From Saccharothrix saharensis (GTDB taxonomy: Bacteria; Actinomycetota; Actinomycetes; Mycobacteriales; Pseudonocardiaceae): a stretch of 64,000 bases of DNA. Positions 16,969 through 25,729 of the stretch are shown in pieces. Each line of letters begins with the position of its first letter. Within the stretch, counting starts at the first letter, position 1. Below the pieces are notes generated by a model. It was not told the DNA's origin, did no database searches, and was given only the letters and a program-made list of their open reading frames with translations. The position numbers and the translations under genes were made by a program. The stretch is from positions 2,976,001 through 3,040,000 of the forward strand of contig NZ_VFPP01000001.1 in NCBI RefSeq assembly GCF_006716745.1, written 5' to 3'.

Positions 16969-19086
16969 GTGGACGTCCGCGGCAACGTCGGCGTGCAGAT
17001 CGGCGACGGGAACGTGCAGCACATCCACCTGCCGCCACGGCCACCGGTCGAGTGGCCCGTGCGGGTGGGTGTCCTGCCGCCGCTCGCGGACCGCTACCAG
17101 CGCCGCGCGGCCGAGGCGGCGGTGGCGGAGACGTCGGTGGTGCTGTCGGGGCTGGGCGGTGTGGGCAAGTCGCAGGTGGCGGCACGGCACGCGCACGCGG
17201 TGTGGCGGGACGAGTCGGTCGACCTGGCGCTGTGGCTCACCGCCGACACGCGGTCCGCCGTGATCGGCGGGTACGCCGACGCGGCCGACCGGGTGCTGCG
17301 CGATCCGCCGAGCACGCCGGAGGACGCGGCGGCGGCCTTCCAGGCCTGGCTCGGTTCCACTCGCCGGCGGTGGCTGGTCGTCCTGGACGACGTGCACGAC
17401 CCGGCGGACCTCAAGGGCCTGTGGCCGCCGACCACGCCGACGGGCCGAGTCGTGGTGACGACCCGCCGTCGTGACGCCGCGCTGGTCCGCGACGACCGCC
17501 GGTTGGTCGAGGTCGGCGTGTTCACCGAGGCGGAGTCGTCGGCCTACCTGACCGCGAAGCTCCCGGACACCGACGGGCTCCGCGAGCTGGCCGGGGACCT
17601 GGGCCACCTGCCGCTGGCCCTGGCGCAGGCGGCGGCGTTCATCGCGGACAAGCCGCTGCTCACGGTCGCCGGCTACCGCGACCGCCTGGCGGACCGCCGC
17701 CGCACGCTGGCGCAGGTCATGCCGACGCGGCACGAGTTGCCGGACGAGCACCGCGACACCGTGGCGGCGACCTGGTCGCTGTCCGTCGAACGCGCCGACA
17801 GCCTGCGCCCGGAAGGGCTCTCCCGGCCGCTGCTGGAGATCATCAGCCTGCTCGACCCGGCGGGCACGCCCGTCACCGTCCTCACGCGGGACAACGTCCT
17901 GGCACATTTGGGGGTGGACGCCGAGGCCGTCGGTGACGCGCTGGCGTGCCTGCACCGCCTCAGCCTCGTCACCCTCGACGCCCGGGTCGTCCGGGCGCAC
18001 GCCCTGCTGCAACGCGCCGTCCGCGACACCATCGCCCCGCCACGGCTCACTCCCCTGGCCCACCTCGCGGCGGACGCGCTCCTGTCGGCCTGGCCCGCGC
18101 ATGAGACCGACAGCGCGCTGGCCGCGTCACTGCGGTCCGTCGCGAACGCCCTGCACACCCACACCGCACCGGCGCTGTGGGCACCGCGGGCGCACGCGGT
18201 GCTGTTCCAGGCGGGCAAGTCGTTGGGCGAGGCGGGTCTGGCGGCCCAAGCCGCCGCGCACTTCCGAGAACTGCGGCGACAGGCGGAACACCACCTGGGC
18301 CCCGATCACCACGACACCCTCCACGCCGGCCACGAAGTCGCGTTCTTCACCCGGCGTTCGGGGCAGGAGGCCGAGGCCGTCGCCGAGTACGAGCGCCTGG
18401 CGGTGGACTCCGCGCGGATCCTGGGCCCGTTCCACCGCGACACCCTGGCCGTCCGCAACAACCTCGCCCTGCTGCGGACGACGACGGCCGACGTGATCGC
18501 GGAGCTGGCGGACCTGCTCGCCGACCTGCTGCGGGCCCGGGGCCCGGACGACCGGGACACCCTCGCCGCCCGCAACAACCTCGCGATGGCGCGCGCCGGC
18601 GCGGGCGCCCGGACCGAGGCGATCGCCGAACTCGAAGAGGTGCTGGCCGGTCTCCTGCGCACGGTCGGTCCCGACCACGCGAGAACCCTGACCGTCCGCT
18701 ACAACCTGGCCGTGTGGCGGGGCGACGCGGGTGAGGCGCGCCGCGCGGCGGACGAGCTGGCCCGGGTCGCGGAAGACCGATGTCGGGTCCTCGGCGCCGA
18801 CCACCCCGACACCCTGGTCACCCGCTACCGGTCGGCGCACTCGCGGGCGCTGGGCGGCGACGTCGCGACCGCGCTCGCCGGGTTCCGGGACCTGCTCGCC
18901 GACCAGCTCCGCGTCCTCGGCCCGGACCACCCCGACGTGGCGATCACCCGGCAAGCCGTGCGGCGGTGGTCAGATGTCGCCGAGGACGGGTTCGAAGGCC
19001 AGCTCGGCGGCGCCGATCAGCTTGGCGTCACGGCCCAGCGGCGACGAGACGATCCTGGTGCCGCCGACGGCGCGGGACACCAGTGA
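16969..19086 (+). CDS. NLR-like protein: N-terminal RHIM-like motif, NB-ARC NTPase, TPR repeats
   Basis: 705-aa STAND NTPase. Residues 8-21 are GVQIGDGNVQHIHL, matching the C-terminal motif of the upstream effector. The NB-ARC core has a P-loop GLGGVGKSQVA (61-71), Walker B WLVVLDDVHD (135-144), sensor VVVTTRRRDA (161-170) and the GHLPLAL box. Residues ~400-685 hold kinesin-light-chain-type TPRs with recurring GPDHxDTL signatures. GTG start at 16969. The last ~39 residues are encoded antisense to the end of the ROK gene, suggesting its original stop was lost. Likely a sensor that oligomerises on ligand and nucleates the partner. Ligand unknown. Confidence 0.88.
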   Translation: MDVRGNVGVQIGDGNVQHIHLPPRPPVEWPVRVGVLPPLADRYQRRAAEAAVAETSVVLSGLGGVGKSQVAARHAHAVWRDESVDLALWLTADTRSAVIGGYADAADRVLRDPPSTPEDAAAAFQAWLGSTRRRWLVVLDDVHDPADLKGLWPPTTPTGRVVVTTRRRDAALVRDDRRLVEVGVFTEAESSAYLTAKLPDTDGLRELAGDLGHLPLALAQAAAFIADKPLLTVAGYRDRLADRRRTLAQVMPTRHELPDEHRDTVAATWSLSVERADSLRPEGLSRPLLEIISLLDPAGTPVTVLTRDNVLAHLGVDAEAVGDALACLHRLSLVTLDARVVRAHALLQRAVRDTIAPPRLTPLAHLAADALLSAWPAHETDSALAASLRSVANALHTHTAPALWAPRAHAVLFQAGKSLGEAGLAAQAAAHFRELRRQAEHHLGPDHHDTLHAGHEVAFFTRRSGQEAEAVAEYERLAVDSARILGPFHRDTLAVRNNLALLRTTTADVIAELADLLADLLRARGPDDRDTLAARNNLAMARAGAGARTEAIAELEEVLAGLLRTVGPDHARTLTVRYNLAVWRGDAGEARRAADELARVAEDRCRVLGADHPDTLVTRYRSAHSRALGGDVATALAGFRDLLADQLRVLGPDHPDVAITRQAVRRWSDVAEDGFEGQLGGADQLGVTAQRRRDDPGAADGAGHQ

Positions 19087-20142
19087 CCGCTTCTGCACGG
19101 TGCGGCGCAGCTGGTCCACCAGCGTCTCCGGCAGCGCCGTGAACAGGTCGCCCAGCACCACGAGCTCCGGGCCGAGCATGTTGACCACCGTGATCAGGCC
19201 CATGGACAGCCACTCGGTGAACTCGCCCAACCGGTGCGCCACGCTGTCCGGCGACCCGGCCAGCGACCGCAGCTCGGCCACCACCGTCCCGCGCGGCGAG
19301 TCCTCGGGCAGGGCCAGGGCGCGGCACAGCGCCGCCTCGCCGACCTCGGTCTCCCAGCAGCCCTGGCAGCCGCAGTAGCAGCGCCGCCCGCCGGGCCGCA
19401 CCACCATGTGCCCCAGCTCGCCGACGTAGCCGCCGGTGCCGCGCAGCGGCCGGCCGCTGGAGATCACGCCGCCGCCGATGCCGACGTCGGCGGAGATGTA
19501 GACCACGTCCGACGACCCGCGTGCCGCGCCGCGCACGTGTTCGGCCAAGGCGCCCAGCTCGGCGTCGTTGCCGACCTGGACGGGGACCTTGAGCACCGAC
19601 GAGAGCCGTTCGCCCAGCGCCACGTCGGTCCAGTGCAGGTTCGGCGCCTCGTGCACCAGCCCGTCGGCGCGGCGCACCACGCCGGGCACGGACACGCCGA
19701 CGCCGACCGCCTGCACGTCGAGCTCGTCGGCCAGCAGCTTGGCCGAGTCGGCGACGTGCGTGATCACCTCGCCCGGGTCGCGGGACCGGTGGTGCAGGTT
19801 CCACGAGTCCCGGCCGAGGATGTCGCCGCCCAGGCCGACCATGGCCATCGCCACCTGCTCGACGCGGATGTCGATGGCCATCACCACGGCGGCGTGCGGT
19901 TGCGGCAGCACCAGCAGCGACGGGCGGCCGGCGCCGGAACGCTGCGCCGGCACCCGTTCGGCCACCACACCCGACTCGGCCAGGCCGTCCACCAGGGCTT
20001 TGATCGTGCTGCGGTTGAGGCCCAGCTCGGCCGCCAGCGACGCCCTGGTGGAGGGCCCGTCCACGTGCAGTCGGCGCAGCAGCGCCGTTCTGTTGTGCCT
20101 TCGTACCTCGTCGGGTCGGGCTCCCGCGGTAGGTGTGCTCAC
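18970..20142 (-). CDS. ROK-family transcriptional regulator (XylR/NagC type)
   Basis: 390-aa repressor. Residues 1-~80 form a MarR-like winged helix (ASLAAELGLNRSTIKALVDGLAESG). The rest is a ROK sugar-kinase-fold domain with the zinc site GHMVVRPGGRRCYCGCQGCWE, i.e. His plus CxCxxxC. The kinase-type Asp region reads VGNDAELGALAE and may or may not be active. GTG start at 20142, 1 nt after the permease stop, so it is the last gene of the sugar ABC operon and probably senses its substrate. Its final 117 bases overlap the convergent NLR gene. Confidence 0.92.
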   Translation of the reverse strand: MSTPTAGARPDEVRRHNRTALLRRLHVDGPSTRASLAAELGLNRSTIKALVDGLAESGVVAERVPAQRSGAGRPSLLVLPQPHAAVVMAIDIRVEQVAMAMVGLGGDILGRDSWNLHHRSRDPGEVITHVADSAKLLADELDVQAVGVGVSVPGVVRRADGLVHEAPNLHWTDVALGERLSSVLKVPVQVGNDAELGALAEHVRGAARGSSDVVYISADVGIGGGVISSGRPLRGTGGYVGELGHMVVRPGGRRCYCGCQGCWETEVGEAALCRALALPEDSPRGTVVAELRSLAGSPDSVAHRLGEFTEWLSMGLITVVNMLGPELVVLGDLFTALPETLVDQLRRTVQKRSLVSRAVGGTRIVSSPLGRDAKLIGAAELAFEPVLGDI

Positions 20143-20143
20143 G

Positions 20144-21571
20144 TCAGCGGGCGGCGGACGCCGCCCGGCGGCGGGACAGCGCGTCGACGCTCGCGGCGAG
20201 CAGCAGCACCAGGCCGGTCACGATGAACACCACGGCGGCGGGCTGGTCGAGCAGGCCCATGCCGTTCTGGATGATCGCGAGCACCGCGCCACCGATCACC
20301 GCGTCACGCAGCTTGCCCTTGCCGCCGAACAGCGACGTGCCGCCGATCACGGCCGCGCCGACCGCCATCAGCAGCGTGTTGCCGCCACCGGCGTTCGGGT
20401 CGACCGAGCCGACCTTCGACGAGTAGACGATCGCGCCGATGGCCGCCATGGAGGAGGCGATCACGAACACGCTCATCCGGATCTGCGCCACGTTGATGCC
20501 GGCGCGGCGGGCCGCTTCCTGGTTGCCGCCGACGGCGTAGACGTGCCGGCCGTAGCGGGTGCGCTCGAGCACGAACGTGCCGATGACCAGCAGCACGAGC
20601 ACGATCGGCACCACGAACGGGACACCGGTGATCACCACGAGGTCGCTCTTGGAGCGGTTGAGCGTCAACGCGTAGGTGGCCACCGCGCCCAGCACCAGGA
20701 CCACGCCGACCTTGACCAGCACGATCGGGGTGGGCGACGCGACCAGGCCGCGGCGCAGCCTGCTGAAGTGGCGGCCGAGCACGACCGCCCCGTAACCGCC
20801 GGCGGCGAGGACGAACAACGCCCACGAGCCCGCAGTGCTCAGGTTGCCGTTGGCGACGTTGAAGAGCACGTCGTCGCGCAGGCCGAGCGTGCCGCCCTCA
20901 CCGATGAACTGGAGGATGACGCCACCCCAGGCCAGGAACAGCGCGAGGGTCACGACGAACGACGGGATGCCGACGCGGGCGACGAGGAAGCCGGTGATGC
21001 AGCCGATGGCGGTGCCGACGCAGACGGCCAGCAGCATCTCGACCCACGGGTTGGCGGGCACGCCGATCAGCGCGATGACCAGTGCGATCACGGACATCGC
21101 GACGCCCGCCCAGATGCGCATGATCCCGGCCAGCACAGCGGCGAGCGCCAGCAGGCCGCAGAAGAGGTAGAAGACGGTGTCGCCCATGCCGCCGAGCAGG
21201 TTGCCGCCGTTGATCAGGTGCAGCGCCATCACCGACGCGGTGACGCCGGACGCGGTGCCCGCGGACAGGTCGATCTCACCCAGGAGCAGGACGAACACCA
21301 GGCCCATCGCGATGATCACGACGCTGGCCCCCTGCGCGAGGAGGTTGGCGATGTTGCCCAGGGTGAGGAAGGTGTCCGCGAGGGAGCTGAACACGATCAG
21401 CAGCACGACCACGCCGAGCAGCGCGGGCAGGGAGCCGAGTTCGCCGCCGCGCAGCCGGGCGGCGTAGTCGCGCACCGCCTCGCCGGTGGACTGGGACGTG
21501 GTGTCGATGCCGAAGTCGGAGATCGCGCCCTGGGGTGCGTCCGGGGCCGTCTCGCTCGTGGTGTTGGTCAT
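20144..21571 (-). CDS. Sugar ABC transporter permease (XylH/RbsC type)
   Basis: 475-aa BPD_transp_2 permease with about 12 hydrophobic segments. The motifs GEIDLSAGTASGVTASVMA and RTRYGRHVYAVGGNQEAARRAGI are diagnostic of the ribose/xylose permease family. The extra helices and length (475 vs ~330 aa for RbsC) match XylH. The ATG at 21571 lies 52 nt downstream of the ATPase gene. Probably imports an aldopentose or related sugar; xylose is a guess from overall resemblance. Confidence 0.9.
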   Translation of the reverse strand: MTNTTSETAPDAPQGAISDFGIDTTSQSTGEAVRDYAARLRGGELGSLPALLGVVVLLIVFSSLADTFLTLGNIANLLAQGASVVIIAMGLVFVLLLGEIDLSAGTASGVTASVMALHLINGGNLLGGMGDTVFYLFCGLLALAAVLAGIMRIWAGVAMSVIALVIALIGVPANPWVEMLLAVCVGTAIGCITGFLVARVGIPSFVVTLALFLAWGGVILQFIGEGGTLGLRDDVLFNVANGNLSTAGSWALFVLAAGGYGAVVLGRHFSRLRRGLVASPTPIVLVKVGVVLVLGAVATYALTLNRSKSDLVVITGVPFVVPIVLVLLVIGTFVLERTRYGRHVYAVGGNQEAARRAGINVAQIRMSVFVIASSMAAIGAIVYSSKVGSVDPNAGGGNTLLMAVGAAVIGGTSLFGGKGKLRDAVIGGAVLAIIQNGMGLLDQPAAVVFIVTGLVLLLAASVDALSRRRAASAAR

Positions 21572-21623
21572 GCTCGTTCCTCGTCGTGTGGAGCGCTGTG
21601 CCGGCGTTGGTCCGGGGAAGGCA

Positions 21624-22397
21624 TCAGATGGTCGCGGTTTCGGGTCGGGCGATGCCCAGGTCGCCGGAACGGCCCGCGGTGATCAGCTCGACCACCTGGC
21701 CGTGGGTGACGTCCTTGGTGTTGACCTCGGCCGCCATCCGGCCCAGGTACAGGCACGCGATGCGGTCCGCGACCTCGAACACGTCGTTCATGTTGTGGCT
21801 GATCAGCACCACGCCCAGGCCCTGCTCGGCCAGTCGGCGCACCAGGTCGAGGACCTGGCGGGTCTGCGCGACGCCCAGGGCCGCGGTCGGCTCGTCCAGC
21901 AGCACGACCTTGCTGTTCCACAGCACGGCCTTGGCGATCGCCACGGTCTGCCGCTGGCCGCCGGACAGCGACGCGACCTGCGTGCGCACCGATTTGACCG
22001 TGCGCACCGACAGCGAGGTCAGCGTCTTGCGGGCGGCCTGCTCCATGTCGGCCTCGTCGAGCATGCCCAGCTTGCCGCGCTCGCGGCCGAGGAACATGTT
22101 CTGCACGATGTCGAGGTTGTCGCACAGCGCGAGGTCCTGGTAGACGACCTCGATGCCCAGGTGCGCGGCGTCACGCGGGCCGTTGATGTGGACTTCCTCG
22201 CCGTTGAACAGGACCTGGCCTGAGTCGATGGGGTGGATGCCCGCGATGCACTTGACCAACGTCGACTTGCCCGCGCCGTTGTCGCCGACGAGGGCGGTGA
22301 CCTGGCCTGGGTGGACGTCGAAGTCGATGTCGTGCAGGACGTGCACGGGACCGAAGCTCTTGTTGATGCCGCGCAGCTCGAGGATCGGCTCGCTCAC
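21624..22397 (-). CDS. Sugar ABC transporter ATP-binding protein (single NBD)
   Basis: 257-aa ATPase with Walker A GDNGAGKST, signature LSGGQRQ, Walker B VVLLDEPTAALG and the H-loop ISHNM. Only one nucleotide-binding domain is present, whereas classical XylG/RbsA carry two, so it must work as a homodimer. GTG start at 22397 with GGAGG 7 nt upstream. It lies between the binding-protein gene (after a strong hairpin) and the permease gene on the same strand. Confidence 0.93.
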   Translation of the reverse strand: MSEPILELRGINKSFGPVHVLHDIDFDVHPGQVTALVGDNGAGKSTLVKCIAGIHPIDSGQVLFNGEEVHINGPRDAAHLGIEVVYQDLALCDNLDIVQNMFLGRERGKLGMLDEADMEQAARKTLTSLSVRTVKSVRTQVASLSGGQRQTVAIAKAVLWNSKVVLLDEPTAALGVAQTRQVLDLVRRLAEQGLGVVLISHNMNDVFEVADRIACLYLGRMAAEVNTKDVTHGQVVELITAGRSGDLGIARPETATI

Positions 22398-22469
22398 TGG
22401 AATTCCTCCGTCTAACCCGTCTGAAGGGGTCCAACCCGTTCTCGGGTGCAGCCCCACACGTGGGTGGGC

Positions 22470-22510
22470 GCGCCGGAGCGGGGTGCGTCTCCCACACCCC
22501 GCCCCGGCGC
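22470..22510 (-). terminator. Strong intra-operon hairpin after the binding-protein gene
   Basis: GCGCCGG-A-GCGGGGTG (22470-22485) pairs with CACCCCGC-C-CCGGCGC (22495-22510): 15 paired bases with one A.C mismatch and a 9-nt loop. No T-run. Position between the binding-protein and ATPase genes suggests an mRNA-stabilising or attenuating stem that raises expression of the first gene. Confidence 0.6.
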
Positions 22511-22520
22511 GAGCCTTGAC

Positions 22521-23657
22521 TTACTTGATGCCGAGCTCGGTGCAGACGGCCGCGAGGTCGGCGACGCAGACCTCCGTCGCCTTGACGAAGCCCGCGTCCA
22601 CCACGACCTTGACCTTGTCCTTGGTGATCAGCTGCGCGGGCAGCAGGACCGACTTGACGTCGCGGTTGCCGGTGGTGTCCTTGGTGACGCCGGTCGCCAT
22701 CTTGTCGGCGGCGGCCGTGTCGCCCTTGGCCAGCGCGGCGGCCAGCTTGGCGGTCGCGTCCGCCTGCTCGTTGATCGGCTTGAACACCGTCATGAACTGG
22801 TCGCCGCGCAGGATCGCCTGCAGGCCCTCCGGGGTGGCGTCCTGGCCGGTGACCGGGACCTTGCCGTTCAGGCCGTACTTCTTGAGCACGGTGATGATCG
22901 CGCCCGCGAGGCCGTCGTTCGCGGCGACGACGCCGTCGACCTTCTGGCCGTTGCCGGTCAGGATCTGCTCGAAGGTGGTGCCACCGACCTGGTTGTCCCA
23001 CTTGTCGATCGGCTTCGACTGGACCAGCTTCAGGTCACCCGAGTCGTACTTCGGCTTCAGCACCTTCTGCTGGCCGTTGTAGAACAGGGTGGCGTTGTTG
23101 TCGGTCGGGGCACCCTCGATCTCGATGACCTCGGCCGGCTTCTTGCCCGGCGCGAGCGCCGCGAGGCCCTCGACCAGGCCCTGGCCCTGCAGCTCGCCGA
23201 CCTTCTCGTTGTCGAACGAGACGTAGTACTTCGAGCTGCCGCCCAGGTTGAGCCGGTCGTAGTCGATGACCGGGATGCCCTGCGCCTCGGCCTTCTTCGC
23301 GACCGTCGCACCGATCTCGCTGTTCGGCGTGGCGATGATCAGCACCTTGACGCCGGCGTTGATCATGCCGTCGGCGAGCGTGGAGAACTTCTGCACGTCA
23401 CCCTGGGCGTTCTGGATGTCCGCCTGGAGGCCCTCCGCCTCCAGCGCCTTCTTCAGGAGCGGCTTGTCGAAGCCCTCCCAGCGCGCGGAGCTGGCGGTCT
23501 CGGGGAGGATGACGCCGACCTTCGCGCCGCCCGAGCCGCTGTTCGTGTTGGTGTCCGAGGTGGTGCTGCCACCGCCGGACGTGTTGGCGCCACATGCCGT
23601 CATGGCCACGGCGAGGCCGGTGCCAAGGGCGATGAGAGCGAGGCTCTTGCTGCGCAT
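22521..23657 (-). CDS. Sugar ABC transporter substrate-binding lipoprotein (XylF type)
   Basis: 378-aa periplasmic-binding-protein family I (Peripla_BP_4). An N-terminal lipoprotein signal ends in AMTACG with Cys22 as the lipidation site, followed by a Gly/Ser/Thr-rich linker. The mature domain starts KVGVILPETASSARW and contains VIDYDRLNLGG and VVAANDGLAGAII, as in xylose- and ribose-binding proteins. ATG at 23657; a GTTGTG/CACAAC palindrome lies upstream. First gene of the four-gene operon ending with the ROK regulator. Confidence 0.92.
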   Translation of the reverse strand: MRSKSLALIALGTGLAVAMTACGANTSGGGSTTSDTNTNSGSGGAKVGVILPETASSARWEGFDKPLLKKALEAEGLQADIQNAQGDVQKFSTLADGMINAGVKVLIIATPNSEIGATVAKKAEAQGIPVIDYDRLNLGGSSKYYVSFDNEKVGELQGQGLVEGLAALAPGKKPAEVIEIEGAPTDNNATLFYNGQQKVLKPKYDSGDLKLVQSKPIDKWDNQVGGTTFEQILTGNGQKVDGVVAANDGLAGAIITVLKKYGLNGKVPVTGQDATPEGLQAILRGDQFMTVFKPINEQADATAKLAAALAKGDTAAADKMATGVTKDTTGNRDVKSVLLPAQLITKDKVKVVVDAGFVKATEVCVADLAAVCTELGIK

Positions 23658-23687
23658 CCGCCATCCCTTTCACGCAGGAGCGTAAAT

Positions 23688-23702
23688 GTTGTGGCGCACA
23701 AC
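23688..23702. promoter_or_regulatory. Palindromic operator candidate of the sugar ABC operon
   Basis: GTTGTG-GCG-CACAAC, a perfect 6+6 inverted repeat with a 3-nt centre, 31 nt upstream of the binding-protein start codon. ROK repressors bind symmetric sites of this kind, and the ROK gene is the last gene of this operon. Confidence 0.6.
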
Positions 23703-23772
23703 GTATGCCGGGACAGCCGGTGACCGGAAGCACACTTGACCGGTAAAGTAGGCACGATGCGCTAACGGCCAG

Positions 23773-23818
23773 GTAACCGAACGGACATCTGACTACACCG
23801 AATGCAGTAGTCGGTTAC
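23773..23818. terminator. Nested inverted repeat downstream of the helicase gene
   Basis: GTAACCGA (23773-23780) pairs with TCGGTTAC (23811-23818). Inside it, GACTAC (23791-23796) pairs with GTAGTC (23807-23812). It begins 19 nt past the helicase stop on the minus strand and precedes the next promoter. It may be a terminator or a regulatory site; the alternative pairings share two bases. Confidence 0.4.
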
Positions 23819-23836
23819 GTCAGGTCACAACAAAGG

Positions 23837-25555
23837 TCACCACGAGCGCAGCGTGGCGATCCGCTCCTCGAGCTGTTCGATGCTGGCCATCGCGGTCGGC
23901 GGGCCGCCGCAGTACTCGCGCAACTGGTTGTGGATCTTGCCGTGCGGCTTCTTGGTGCGGTGGTGGTACATGGCCACGAGCGTGTTGAGCTCCTTGCGGA
24001 GCTGCGCCAGCCGTTCCTGCACGCTCGCCGTGCGCGTCGGCGCGGGCGGCGGGGCGGCAGGCGCGGCGACCTGGCGCTTGCTGGCCTCGACCAGCTGCTT
24101 CTCCTGGCGCTGCCGCAGCAGCGCGCGCACCTGGTCGGGCTCCAGCAGGCCGGGCAGGCCCAGGTACTCCTGCTCCTCGTCGCTGCCCGCGAACGCGGCC
24201 GTGCCGAACGACGAGCCGTCGTAGATCACCTGGTCGAGCTCGGCGGAGGCGCCCAGCGCGGTGAACGCCTTCTCCTCCTCGCCCGGCTCGTCCTTGACCT
24301 GGTTGGCCTGGGACAGCAGCTCGTCGTCCCAGCCGTCCTTCTCCCGGTGCGGCTTGCCCAGCACGTGGTCGCGCTGCTGCTCCAGCTCGCTGGCCAGGCC
24401 CAGCAGGACCGGCACGCTGGGCAGGAACACGCTGGCCGTCTCGCCCTTGGCGCGGGCGCGCACGAACCGGCCCACGGCCTGGGCGAAGAACAGGGGTGTC
24501 GAGGCGCTGGTCGCGTAGACGCCGACGGCCAGCCGCGGTACGTCGACGCCCTCCGACACCATCCGGACGGCGATCAGCCAGCGGTCGTTCGACGCGGAGA
24601 ACTCGGCGATCCGGCCCGACGCCTTCGGGTCGTCGGAGAGCACCAGGGTCGCGTCGTGGCCCGTGGTGCGCTTCAGGATCTCGGCGTAGGCCCTGGCCAC
24701 GGTCTGGTCGGTGGCGATCACCAGCCCGCCGGCGTCCGGCATGCCGCCCTCGCGCAGCTGGGTCAGGCGCATGTCGGCGGCCTTGAGCACCGACGGCATC
24801 CACTCGCCGGTCGGGTCCAGCGCCACCCGCCACGCCCGCGCCGTCTGCTCCTGGGTCAGCGGCTCGCCGAGCCGGGCGGAGAACTCCTCGCCCGCGCTGG
24901 TGCGCCACTGCGCCTCACCCGAGTAGGCGAGGAAGATCACCGGCCGGACCACGCCGTCGCGCAACGCGTCGGAGTAGCCGTAGGAGTGGTCCGCGCGACT
25001 GCGCTGCACGCCGTCCGGTCCCGGCTCGTAGCTCACGAACGGGATGGGCGAGTCGTCCGAGCGGAACGGCGTTCCGGTCAGGCACAGCCGCCGCACGGCG
25101 GGCGTGAACGCCTCGCGGATCGCGTCACCCCACGACTTGGCGTCGCCGCCGTGGTGGATCTCGTCGAGCAGCACGAGCGTCTTGCGGTTCTCCGTGCGGA
25201 CCCGGTGCAGCATCGGGTGCGCGGCGACCTGGGCGTACGTCAGCGCGACGCCGTGGTAGTCGCGGGAGGTCATCGCGTTGGTGTTGCGGAAGTTCGAGTC
25301 GATCGCGATGCCGGCCTCGGCCGCCGCCTTGGCCCACTGGTGCTTGAGGTGCTCGGTCGGCGTGACGATCGTGACGGCCTCGATCGTGCGATCCGCCAGC
25401 AGCTCGGCCGCGACGCGCAGGCCGAACGTCGTCTTGCCCGCGCCGGGCGTGGCGACGGCCAGGAAGTCCTTGGGCTTCGCGGCCAGGTACTTGGTCAGCG
25501 CCCGGCGCTGCCAGGCGCGGAGGGGACGGGTCGTGGCGACTTGCGGTTGCGACAA
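23837..25555 (-). CDS. DEAD/DEAH-box superfamily 2 helicase
   Basis: 572-aa helicase with a Q-like LRAWQRRAL, Walker A TPGAGKTT (K41), DEIHH box (131-135), LTGTPFRSDD (motif III/SAT-like) and a C-terminal RecA domain with VRMVSEGVDVPRL and QAVGRFVRA (motifs V and VI). The C-terminal ~150 residues are charged and include a family-specific helix-rich tail. The start is placed at TTG 25555 because AGAAGGGG lies 7 nt upstream. It resembles actinobacterial helicases found near sigB. Likely acts on DNA/RNA duplexes; substrate unknown. Confidence 0.88.
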   Translation of the reverse strand: MSQPQVATTRPLRAWQRRALTKYLAAKPKDFLAVATPGAGKTTFGLRVAAELLADRTIEAVTIVTPTEHLKHQWAKAAAEAGIAIDSNFRNTNAMTSRDYHGVALTYAQVAAHPMLHRVRTENRKTLVLLDEIHHGGDAKSWGDAIREAFTPAVRRLCLTGTPFRSDDSPIPFVSYEPGPDGVQRSRADHSYGYSDALRDGVVRPVIFLAYSGEAQWRTSAGEEFSARLGEPLTQEQTARAWRVALDPTGEWMPSVLKAADMRLTQLREGGMPDAGGLVIATDQTVARAYAEILKRTTGHDATLVLSDDPKASGRIAEFSASNDRWLIAVRMVSEGVDVPRLAVGVYATSASTPLFFAQAVGRFVRARAKGETASVFLPSVPVLLGLASELEQQRDHVLGKPHREKDGWDDELLSQANQVKDEPGEEEKAFTALGASAELDQVIYDGSSFGTAAFAGSDEEQEYLGLPGLLEPDQVRALLRQRQEKQLVEASKRQVAAPAAPPPAPTRTASVQERLAQLRKELNTLVAMYHHRTKKPHGKIHNQLREYCGGPPTAMASIEQLEERIATLRSW

Positions 25556-25729
25556 CCTCGAACCCCTTCTGCGCTGATCAGCGGCCGTGCCGCGGTGCCG
25601 GTGCGGCGGTGTGGCGGTGGTGGACACGCAAATGCCCTCGGTGCGGTTGACCGTCGAGGGCACCGACAGCCTACCCGCTGCGTCCGCGACGCACGGTCGC
25701 CGATGCCGCGAAATCACCCGGCATGCACC

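Noticed and set aside
21624-22397. A truncated XylG with a missing second ATPase domain
   Set aside because: The gene has a proper start and stop, and single-NBD versions of this transporter ATPase occur normally in actinobacteria; no second-domain remnant is found nearby.
23930-25729. N-terminal extension of the YihY frame reaching back across the helicase gene
   Set aside because: The extension is antisense to a well-supported helicase. The YihY family begins near the ATGs at 25730/25745.
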